This document shows, piece by piece, positions 5,418-12,546 of a stretch of DNA of 18,974 bases. Numbering within the stretch: position 1 is the stretch's first letter; each line of letters begins with the position of its first letter. The translations under genes were made by a program, and so were the position numbers. Location: positions 1-18,974 of the forward strand of contig CALXVW010000052.1 of NCBI GenBank assembly GCA_944392185.1, given 5' to 3'. Source of the DNA: an uncultured Alphaproteobacteria bacterium. GTDB taxonomy: Bacteria; Pseudomonadota; Alphaproteobacteria; RF32; CAG-239. The notes beneath the pieces are model-generated. The model was not told where the DNA came from. It made no database searches and worked only from the letters and a program-made list of their open reading frames with translations.

Positions 5418-5601
5418 ACGGCTTGCTGATTTTGGGTGCCATAAGCAAACAATCTTTGCCCATCCAAATGAGCCGGTTGTAAATTTGCCAATGTAATGTT
5501 TGGAAATTTTGTGGGTGTGAATATTTTGTTTTATTTAAGAGATTTTTTAGAATCTCAGTAGTATGATTTTGCCATAACACGAATCTGCCTGCGGCTTTCA
5601 A
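5416..5601 (-). pseudogene. Possible C-terminal gene remnant
   Basis: A minus-strand frame of 61 codons (TTG start) stops exactly on the bidirectional terminator at 5388-5417. The translation contains segments such as FVLWQNHTTEILKNLL and IYNRLIWMGKDCLLMAP, rich in Trp, Tyr and His, more protein-like than random. The frame stays open upstream into the promoter region and start of hppA, and I see no ribosome binding site at the TTG, so it may be the decayed tail of a lost gene. Part of the same sequence is duplicated at 4835-4885, where the frame is broken by a stop and an indel. I do not recognise a family. It may equally be chance. Confidence 0.3.
5436..5485. repeat. Diverged direct repeat, copy 2 (partner at 4835-4885)
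   Basis: This segment begins GTGCCATAAGCAAACAA, against GTGCCATAAACAAACAA in the partner, and stays alignable to the final AAATT. About 600 bases separate the two copies, with the structured RNA and HTH gene between them. Confidence 0.55.
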
Positions 5602-5649
5602 CCCGTTGGTAATGTTATATTTTTGTTGGATTAACCTTTTAAGGAATCG

Positions 5650-8067
5650 ATGATGATAAACTTCAAAAAATTTGGCAGCTTGGCTTTGGCTATGTTGCTA
5701 ACCGTGGCCTTCTCCGCAAGCGCCATGGCATCTGAAATTGACCTGAAAGTACCGTCCTTGGATGTTGTATACAACATCTTTGGTTGGTCTGTCACCGGTT
5801 CTCAGCTCCTCTTTTATGGAATGGGAATCTGTGTCTTGGGTATGATTTTTGGTTTGGTTGAGTTCTTTTCTATCAAGAAAATGCCTGCTCACAAACTAAT
5901 GCTCAATGTCTCTAACACCATTTATGAGACTTGCAAGACTTATATGAAACAGCAAGCTAAGTTGTTGGTGGTTTTGGAACTTTTTATCGCCGCCTGCATC
6001 TTTTATTATTTCTTCTACCTCAACGCAACCCCGATGTCTAAAGTATTGACCATCTTGATGTGGTCTATCTTTGGTATCTTGGGGTCTTTCTGCGTGGCTT
6101 GGTTTGGTATGCGCATTAATACCTATGCCAACTCCCGCACTGCGTTCCTCTCTCTTAAGGGTAAGCCTTATCCGGTGATGAGTTTGCCTTTGCGCTCGGG
6201 AATGTCTATCGGTGTGTTGCTGATTTGCGTTGAGCTCATTATGATGATTACCATCTTGCTTTTTGTCGCTAAAGAAAATGCCGGCGCTTGCTTTGTCGGT
6301 TTTGCTATCGGCGAATCCTTGGGTGCGGCTGCTTTGCGTATCTGCGGCGGTATCTTTACCAAAATTGCAGATATCGGTGCAGACTTGATGAAAATCATTT
6401 TCAAAATTGATGAAGACGATGCCAGAAACCCGGGCGTGATTGCCGATTGTACCGGTGATAATGCCGGTGACTCCGTCGGCCCGACTGCCGATGGTTTTGA
6501 AACTTATGGCGTGACCGGTGTGGCGTTAATCAGCTTTATCGTTTTGGGTGCCGGTATGATGTATGCTCCCAATGGCGATTTGGTTTTGATGAAGAACGGT
6601 GTCGATTTTCAGGCTCGCCTAATCGTGTGGATCTTTGCCATGCGCGTGCTGATGATTTTGACCTCTATCGTTTCTTATTGGTTAAATGCTAGAGTTTCCT
6701 CTGCCATCTTTGGAAACAAAAAAGCTTTCAATTTTGAGACGCCGTTGACCTCTCTGATTTGGCTCACTTCCATTATCTCCATCTTGGTTACATTCGGCGT
6801 ATCATACGTTATGTTGGATGGTTTTGGTGATATGTGGTGGAAGCTTTCGGTTATCATCTCTTGCGGTACTTTGGCCGCGGCTTTGATCCCGGAATTTACC
6901 AAAATTTTCACTTCTTCAAAATCCAAACATGTTGAAGAGGTGGTTAATGCCAGCCGTGAGGCCGGAGCATCTTTAAACATCATCTCCGGTATTGTCGCCG
7001 GTAACTTCTCTGCTTTCTGGCAGGGATTGGTGATGGTTGGTTTGATGGCTATTGCCTTCTTTACCGCTCGCTCCGGGTTGGATGCCTACATGGTTTATCC
7101 TACCGTGTTTGCCTTTGGTTTGGTGGCTTTTGGTATGCTCGGTATGGGGCCGGTTACTATCGCCGTTGATTCTTACGGGCCGGTAACCGATAATGCTCAA
7201 TCTGTTTTTGAGCTCTCCCAAATCGAATCTCAAAAGGGAATCGCCAAAGAAATTGAAAAAGACTATGGTTTCAAACCTGACTTTGAAAACGGCAAACACT
7301 TCTTGGAAGAGAATGACAGTGCCGGAAATACCTTCAAAGCCACAGCTAAACCGGTGTTAATCGGTACGGCGGTTATCGGTGCTACAACCATGATCTTTTC
7401 TATCATCTTGTTGTTGAACCTGCAGCTCAATTTGCTTGCGCCAGAAGTATTGTTTGGTATCATCTTGGGTGGTGCGGTTATCTTCTGGTTCTCAGGCGCT
7501 TCTATGCAGGCGGTTTCTACCGGTGCTTACAGAGCTGTTAACTACATTAAACAACATATCAAACTCAATACGGCCAAAGCGGCTTCTATTGAAGATTCTA
7601 AGAAAGTGGTCCAGATTTGTACCTTGTATGCGCAAAAGGGAATGTTCAATATCTTTATTGTAATCTTCTCCTTTACTATTGCGTTTGCTTGTTTTGATGC
7701 AAATCTGTTTGCCAGCTATCTGATCTCCATTGCCGTGTTTGGTTTGTTCCAGGCTCTCTATATGGCTAATGCCGGCGGCGCTTGGGATAATGCCAAAAAG
7801 GTGGTTGAGGTTGATCTCAATGAAAAAGGAACTCCGCTCCATGCCGCCTCCGTGGTTGGTGATACGGTGGGAGACCCTTACAAAGATACATCCTCTGTTG
7901 CGCTGAACCCAATTATCAAGTTCACAACCTTGTTTGGTCTGTTGGCGGTTGAAATGGCCGTGGCTGCACCGCGTTGTGTTTCTTTGGGATTGGGTATCGC
8001 ATTCTTTGTTCTGGGATTGATCTTTGTTTGGAGATCTTTCTATCGGATGCGGATTGAGAAATTGTAA
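5650..8067 (+). CDS. hppA: Membrane-bound proton-translocating pyrophosphatase
   Basis: HppA hydrolyses pyrophosphate and pumps H+ (or in some relatives Na+) across the inner membrane. The 805-residue protein has about 16 membrane segments. The active-site regions are visible: DIGADL (241-246), EDDARNP (255-261) with DCTGDNAGDSVG (266-277), DSYGPVTDNAQ (507-517) and DTVGDPYKD (738-746). The first region differs from the common DNVGDNVGDCAG form but keeps its Asp pattern. Lys563 in GNTFKA sits where K+-independent enzymes carry Lys and K+-dependent ones Ala, so this is predicted K+-independent and a proton pump. An N-terminal signal-like segment (1-28) and a longer loop near 530-560 make it longer than the usual 660-720 residues. 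AAGGA precedes the ATG; the next codon is also ATG. It is a single-gene unit with its own terminator. Confidence 0.93.
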   Translation: MMINFKKFGSLALAMLLTVAFSASAMASEIDLKVPSLDVVYNIFGWSVTGSQLLFYGMGICVLGMIFGLVEFFSIKKMPAHKLMLNVSNTIYETCKTYMKQQAKLLVVLELFIAACIFYYFFYLNATPMSKVLTILMWSIFGILGSFCVAWFGMRINTYANSRTAFLSLKGKPYPVMSLPLRSGMSIGVLLICVELIMMITILLFVAKENAGACFVGFAIGESLGAAALRICGGIFTKIADIGADLMKIIFKIDEDDARNPGVIADCTGDNAGDSVGPTADGFETYGVTGVALISFIVLGAGMMYAPNGDLVLMKNGVDFQARLIVWIFAMRVLMILTSIVSYWLNARVSSAIFGNKKAFNFETPLTSLIWLTSIISILVTFGVSYVMLDGFGDMWWKLSVIISCGTLAAALIPEFTKIFTSSKSKHVEEVVNASREAGASLNIISGIVAGNFSAFWQGLVMVGLMAIAFFTARSGLDAYMVYPTVFAFGLVAFGMLGMGPVTIAVDSYGPVTDNAQSVFELSQIESQKGIAKEIEKDYGFKPDFENGKHFLEENDSAGNTFKATAKPVLIGTAVIGATTMIFSIILLLNLQLNLLAPEVLFGIILGGAVIFWFSGASMQAVSTGAYRAVNYIKQHIKLNTAKAASIEDSKKVVQICTLYAQKGMFNIFIVIFSFTIAFACFDANLFASYLISIAVFGLFQALYMANAGGAWDNAKKVVEVDLNEKGTPLHAASVVGDTVGDPYKDTSSVALNPIIKFTTLFGLLAVEMAVAAPRCVSLGLGIAFFVLGLIFVWRSFYRMRIEKL

Positions 8068-8089
8068 TTTCTTATTATCCTAAAGTCTT

Positions 8090-8125
8090 AAAAAAGGGAG
8101 AGCCTTAATGGGGTCTCCCTTTTTT
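8090..8125 (+). terminator. Intrinsic terminator of hppA
   Basis: AAAAAAGGGAGA (8090-8101) pairs perfectly with TCTCCCTTTTTT (8114-8125), 23 bases after the hppA stop. Confidence 0.85.
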
Positions 8126-8215
8126 CTTATAAATATACTTGATTTTTTGTCAAAAATAGGCTAAATGGAAAATATCAAAAAATCTTATTGTCAAATCATT
8201 TTAAATTTTAGCTCT

Positions 8216-9064
8216 ATGAAAAGGTTTATCTTTTTTCTGGTAGCGGTGTTGCTGCTGAGTAGCTGCACGCATTTTAAGACGGCTCCAAATCAGTGGGTCT
8301 ATGTCAAGCAAGACGGCCAGTGGGGCATGATCCGTCGGCAGTTTGTGACCATAATTTTGCCGTTTGGCAAAAATAGCTATGGTTGGATTAAAGAGGGAAT
8401 GTCCTTTTCCCAGGGTATTGAGCCTCAGTTTGACGAAATGTCTTTTGAGCCTGATGTCGCCGGAGGCAAGATCGACATGTTTGTCGGCTACAAAAACGGC
8501 CAAAAGTACTACTTCGACGGCTGGGGAAACCCATTTGCCGAGGGCAAGGCTGTTTCCGCTGTTAAGGCGTTGGGAACATTCTTCAATGACCAAGGTGACA
8601 ACGAAGGGTATCTGTATCAGTTTACAACGGATGCGGGTATCTATATCCAAGATGGCTACCATGCTCACAGAGTGCGAGGGCCGCATGAGGATGCATATCT
8701 CTGCTTTGACGGACGAGCTTTTAAGCAAAATGGAAAGTGGGGATTCATGTATGGAAACAACCCCATCGTGCCGGCTCTCTATGATGACATTATTGAGGTG
8801 TGGGATATGTCGCACCGTTATATCGGGTATCAGCATATCGCCAATGCCGAATATGTTATTTTAGCCAGAAAAGCCGGTGGGCCATGGCTCGGGTTTACTA
8901 AGGAGGGAAAGAGAATAAATGTCTCTGCCTCGGCTATCAACAAATACCTTAAGGTCGCGCCGCTCGACCCGCAACGGTTTGATCCTCTTGCAAACCATCG
9001 AGCTGGTTGGATCTGCTACAGATACGGGGATTCCCATCTCGGTGGAATTATTTTAAGGCAATAG
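8216..9064 (+). CDS. WG-repeat lipoprotein
   Basis: The start is placed at the ATG at 8216 (282 residues), because it gives a lipoprotein signal peptide: MKRFIFFLVAVLLLSSC, with lipobox LSSC and Cys17 as the lipidated residue. An in-frame ATG at 8165 would add 17 residues; neither has a good ribosome binding site. The mature part contains WG-type repeats: DGQWGMI shortly after the N-terminus, a degenerate FDGWGNP in the middle, and NGKWGFMYGNNPIVPALYDD toward the C-terminus, with the typical 'IVPALYDDI' continuation. WG repeats form beta-rich domains seen in envelope and secreted proteins; their ligands are mostly unknown. It should be anchored in the cell envelope. It lies alone between two terminators, downstream of hppA, and no functional link is evident. 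Confidence 0.7.
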   Translation: MKRFIFFLVAVLLLSSCTHFKTAPNQWVYVKQDGQWGMIRRQFVTIILPFGKNSYGWIKEGMSFSQGIEPQFDEMSFEPDVAGGKIDMFVGYKNGQKYYFDGWGNPFAEGKAVSAVKALGTFFNDQGDNEGYLYQFTTDAGIYIQDGYHAHRVRGPHEDAYLCFDGRAFKQNGKWGFMYGNNPIVPALYDDIIEVWDMSHRYIGYQHIANAEYVILARKAGGPWLGFTKEGKRINVSASAINKYLKVAPLDPQRFDPLANHRAGWICYRYGDSHLGGIILRQ

Positions 9065-9072
9065 CACACCAG

Positions 9073-9101
9073 ACGCTCTGCTCTTTTAGGCAGGGCGTTT
9101 T
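9073..9101 (+). terminator. Intrinsic terminator of the WG lipoprotein gene
   Basis: ACGCTCTGC (9073-9081) pairs with GCAGGGCGT (9090-9098) with one G-U pair and an eight-base loop, then TTT. The T run is short. Confidence 0.65.
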
Positions 9102-9155
9102 GGCGTTTAAATGTAAAAAAATCAAAAAACTGTAACAATTTGTAAGTAATTTATG

Positions 9156-9178
9156 TGTTATGATAGAATTATTAGGAG
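9156..9178 (+). promoter_or_regulatory. Extended -10 promoter before the VirB6-like gene
   Basis: TG at 9156-9157, one base, then TATGAT at 9159-9164 form an extended -10 element; no clear -35 is present. Transcription would begin near 9171, just before TTAGGAG (9172-9178). This would exclude the upstream ATG at 9153 as the start of the following gene. Confidence 0.4.
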
Positions 9179-9192
9179 TCTATCTTGGAATA

Positions 9193-9219
9193 ATGTTAAC
9201 TATGAGCAGACAGCGATGA
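9193..9219 (+). other. Possible eight-codon leader peptide
   Basis: ATG at 9193 opens a frame reading MLTMSRQR that ends in TGA at 9217-9219. That stop overlaps the ATG at 9216 of the VirB6-like gene in an ATGA arrangement. AGGAG lies about 15 bases upstream of 9193, further than usual. Translational coupling would explain how the main gene starts without a good ribosome binding site of its own. Confidence 0.25.
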
Positions 9220-11600
9220 GTTTGAAAAAAATACATATTTGGGGGCTTGGAGCCTTGGTGCTCTTGATAAGCTTTGGATCTGCAAAGCAGGTGTCTGCTG
9301 CGTATAATCCTAAGGATATTGTACAGATGTCTGCTGTTAACTTTTGGGCTACGGTTAATGACTTCAACGCTAAGATGGAAAATAAAGATTATATTATTTG
9401 TGGAACAACTGTTTGTGATCCGGAAGGAAATGAAAGTAAAGGAATTAAGCCTCAAAGATGTGTGATAAGGGAAAAAGCCAGATTAGATCACTTTACTGCA
9501 ATAACAGGATTTGCTGCAGCAGGTGTGAGAGGAATAGGCGCTGTATCTGATTATGAATACAAATGTATAGATAAAACTGCTTCTCTTGAAGATGGTTGGC
9601 AAGAAGCTTCTGAGGGAGGATGGGTAACAAGACGAAAGGTTAGAGTCGGCGGTTGGTTTTCTGATGTCGTAAAGGAGCGCGGAAGTTGTTTTGGCGGAAA
9701 TGATGGAAACGCTTATTGTTTGACTGCGAAGAACGGGATGGCTACCGTTAATTATAATCAAGCGGATACGGCTTTTCGCGGATGCGAAGTTTTGCCGGTG
9801 AAACTTTATAATGGGCGTAAGTGTTTCTTCTGTCCGTTGTTTACCGTAATATATAAAGTTGCCGAAAGTATTACCTCTATTTCTTTTAAGGCTCTAGCAG
9901 GCGGATTTGCTTTGGTTATTGCTTTGGGATTGGCTATTTGGATTGCCGTGCAAACTCTTTCTCATGTCAGCTCTCTTACTAAACAAGATGCACCTAAGTT
10001 TTTAACCGGATTAATAAAACAAAGTTATAAATTTATTATTGCCTTTTTGTTGCTGCAATCTTCTTCTCAAATATTTAACTATGGTGTCGTTCCGGTGTTA
10101 AGCGCAGGTTTGGATTTTGGGGATGCCCTTTTAGATGAAAGGTATGCGGCTATTAAGATCGCCCCGGGACTTTCTGATATTGATAAAATGGAAGAAGTAA
10201 ACCCTGGTCTTGTAAAAAGAATGTCTACCCTTGGAAAGCCAAAATATTATAGTAGAGATTTGTATGTGAAACTTGATAACTTTGTTGTTTCTCTACAGAG
10301 AAATATTGCTTTTATGCAGGGAGTTGGCAGCTCTTTAATCTGTATCGGTTCCAATGCTTTGGTGTTTAAAGGGACTGAAGTTAAGTTTCAAAATGGTTTT
10401 GTTATTACAATTCAGGGCGCATTGTTGGCTGGGTTTGGTTTCTTACTTTCAATTGCGTTTGCTTTTTATTTGGTCGATGCGGTCGTGCAGATGGGGCTGG
10501 CCGGAGCTTTAATGCCTTTTTTGATCGCTTGTTGGCCCTTTAAAATAACTTCTAAATATGCAAATACCGGCTGGAGTATGCTCTTAAACAGCGCATTCGT
10601 TTTTGCTTTTACCGGATTGGTTCTTTCCGTTAGTTTAAACTTGGTCGATGCTGCTTTGCGTTTTACGGCAGTACAAAATCAGGAGGAGACCATATCTCAA
10701 CAATCTACACCTGATGATCCGAATAAAACTTCAGAAGATAAGCAAGAGGGAAAAAAGGTGAATGTCGGCGGATTATATGCTATTGCACAAGCTATTAATT
10801 CTCAGAGTGAAACAGAGTTGGTTAAATTAACAGATATGTCAACAGTAAGCTTTTTAATTCTGCTCTTTTGTTGTATTTTTGGATTTAAGTTTTTAGGAAG
10901 GGCCAGTGAATTGGCAGGAAAGTTTGCGGGAGGTGCTTTGAAGCCCATTGCCCCAAGTATTGCTACTATGGCTGGGTCAGCTGCTAAAAGTTTTGCCCTT
11001 AAATCTACTCAGGCAACTCGTGAGGCCGCTTGGGAAAAAGTTAAAGACGGTGGGCGTTTTATGGCTTCTTTGCCGGGAAGAGCTTTTAGGGCTGCCGCTA
11101 ATGGCGGAAAAAAAGGAGACAAAGCAGGCGGAACAGCAAACGGTGGCGCGGGTGCAGGTGGTGCTGGCGGCTCTGCAGAAAGTGGCGGTGGGGATGCAAG
11201 TGAGGCTTCTGAAAATAATGAAGCTTTCGATAATGAGAATAATGCTACACCTCAGGAGAATAATGACAATACTGTCAGAGTGAGTGAAAATAATTCTGCA
11301 AAGCCTCAAAGTGTCCGTCCTCAAGCCGCCTCTACTGGCCAATTTAATCCGAAAAATAATTCAGCTGCTCCCGTGGCTACGGCTAGACTTAGTGAAGCTT
11401 CCTCTGGCGGAAAAGAAAATGTTCAGAAAGAAGGTGCTCCCGTAAGAGAAAATACCTCAGCTTCTGATGCAAGAGAAGAAAATAAGGTCGAAAAAGCTCA
11501 CTATAGCGGTAAACGTAAGCAAGGCGGAAAGGCTAAAAACAATTCTCAAAAAGGACGTTCGAGAAAGTATAAACAAAATCGTTCTCGGCGTCGTAAATAG
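9216..11600 (+). CDS. VirB6/TrbL-like membrane protein with low-complexity basic tail
   Basis: From the ATG at 9216 the protein has 794 residues. It starts with a signal peptide (MSLKKIHIWGLGALVLLISFG, cleaved near AKQVSAA), then a Cys-rich periplasmic region (about 30-205), CFFCPLF (203-209), and membrane segments near 225-249, 272-292, 400-420, 425-442, 455-478 and 544-562. This multi-helix core with LAGALMPFLIACWPF matches the VirB6/TrbL family, the inner-membrane channel component of type IV secretion systems. After about residue 600 the chain is Gly/Ser, Asn and Glu rich and ends in a strongly basic tail (SRKYKQNRSRRRK), probably cytoplasmic and possibly nucleic-acid binding. No other secretion gene is in the window, so it is an orphan here. 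The gene looks more AT-rich in codon choice than its neighbours, which fits acquisition. Confidence 0.6.
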   Translation: MSLKKIHIWGLGALVLLISFGSAKQVSAAYNPKDIVQMSAVNFWATVNDFNAKMENKDYIICGTTVCDPEGNESKGIKPQRCVIREKARLDHFTAITGFAAAGVRGIGAVSDYEYKCIDKTASLEDGWQEASEGGWVTRRKVRVGGWFSDVVKERGSCFGGNDGNAYCLTAKNGMATVNYNQADTAFRGCEVLPVKLYNGRKCFFCPLFTVIYKVAESITSISFKALAGGFALVIALGLAIWIAVQTLSHVSSLTKQDAPKFLTGLIKQSYKFIIAFLLLQSSSQIFNYGVVPVLSAGLDFGDALLDERYAAIKIAPGLSDIDKMEEVNPGLVKRMSTLGKPKYYSRDLYVKLDNFVVSLQRNIAFMQGVGSSLICIGSNALVFKGTEVKFQNGFVITIQGALLAGFGFLLSIAFAFYLVDAVVQMGLAGALMPFLIACWPFKITSKYANTGWSMLLNSAFVFAFTGLVLSVSLNLVDAALRFTAVQNQEETISQQSTPDDPNKTSEDKQEGKKVNVGGLYAIAQAINSQSETELVKLTDMSTVSFLILLFCCIFGFKFLGRASELAGKFAGGALKPIAPSIATMAGSAAKSFALKSTQATREAAWEKVKDGGRFMASLPGRAFRAAANGGKKGDKAGGTANGGAGAGGAGGSAESGGGDASEASENNEAFDNENNATPQENNDNTVRVSENNSAKPQSVRPQAASTGQFNPKNNSAAPVATARLSEASSGGKENVQKEGAPVRENTSASDAREENKVEKAHYSGKRKQGGKAKNNSQKGRSRKYKQNRSRRRK

Positions 11601-11607
11601 TTCAAGG

Positions 11608-12546
11608 TTATCTTTCTAAGTTGCAAATACCATTTAGTTCATCATCCAGCCTTGTTTCTCTTAAGCCTGCCGGATCTTGGTGGATGATTATTTGCGCATT
11701 GGGGTAGAGTTCTTTTAGCTTTAGTTCAACATTATCCGTGTAGTGGTGCGCCGTTTCTAGATCAAGCTTGCCGTCTAATTCCAAGTGAAGCTCTATCATA
11801 TAGGAGCCGCCTAAGTCGTGGGTGCGCAAATCATGCATGCCCAAGATATGCTCACAAGAAAGAATGGTTTGGGTAATTTCTGCTCGGATGTCATCGGAGA
11901 GCTCTTTATCCATTAACACCGAAACCGCGTTTTGAGCCAGTTTGTAGGCATTAAACAACAGATAAGCCGAAATGACAAACGCCGTCAGCGTATCAAACCA
12001 GCTGATATTAAACAGTTTAACCACTATCAAAGTGGCAATGATTGAAATATTAGTGATGACATCTACACTATAGTGTGCGGCATCGGCTCTGATTGCCTGA
12101 GAGTGGGTGCGAGCGCCGACATAGCTTTGAAAAGCGATTAGGCATAAGGTTAAGACCAAACTGATAGCCATGATTAAAATTGCAAAGTCTGTCTGCGGAA
12201 GCGGTTGCGGGTGAAAAAAACGGCTGATGCCATCATAAACCACAAAAAGCCCCGAACCGGTGATAAATGCCGCTTGCAGCAAGGCACTCAAAGCCTCTGC
12301 TTTTCCGTGTCCGTAGCGGTGAGTGAAATCTGCCGGCTGGGTTGAGACACGAATAGCAAAGAATGTAACCGAGGAAGCAAATAAATCTGCCAAGCTGTCT
12401 ATCATCGAGGATAAGACAGATAGTGAACCGCTAAAAATAACACCGGCCGTCTTTATCAACGTCAAGCTAATGGCCAAACAAATACTGGCGGCTGCGGCCT
12501 GTTTCTTGAGGCGGTTAATCTTGGCTTCGGAAAGAGGGGCTTGCAT
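11608..12546 (-). CDS. fieF: Cation diffusion facilitator, FieF-like metal efflux protein
   Basis: This 312-residue inner-membrane antiporter exports divalent metals (Fe2+ or Zn2+ in the FieF group) in exchange for protons. Six helices are followed by a cytoplasmic domain. The transport-site tetrad is visible as Asp50 and Asp54 (MIDSLADL) with His158 and Asp162 (AAHYSVDV). The second site, Asp73, His76 and His80, lies in HRYGHGKAEAL, and the His-rich C-terminal domain (His233, 238, 243, 254, 289) completes the family plan. Length matches the family. The ATG lies 32 bases inside the end of the preceding fusion gene, with GGAG ten bases upstream, so translation is coupled; it is last in the minus-strand operon. 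Its stop is seven bases from the convergent VirB6-like stop, with no terminator between. Metal specificity cannot be read from sequence alone. Confidence 0.88.
   Translation of the reverse strand: MQAPLSEAKINRLKKQAAAASICLAISLTLIKTAGVIFSGSLSVLSSMIDSLADLFASSVTFFAIRVSTQPADFTHRYGHGKAEALSALLQAAFITGSGLFVVYDGISRFFHPQPLPQTDFAILIMAISLVLTLCLIAFQSYVGARTHSQAIRADAAHYSVDVITNISIIATLIVVKLFNISWFDTLTAFVISAYLLFNAYKLAQNAVSVLMDKELSDDIRAEITQTILSCEHILGMHDLRTHDLGGSYMIELHLELDGKLDLETAHHYTDNVELKLKELYPNAQIIIHQDPAGLRETRLDDELNGICNLER

Noticed and set aside
8201..8836. Long minus-strand frame (211 codons) opposite the WG lipoprotein
   Set aside because: It is antisense to a gene with a lipoprotein signal and WG repeats, and no promoter or ribosome binding site supports it.
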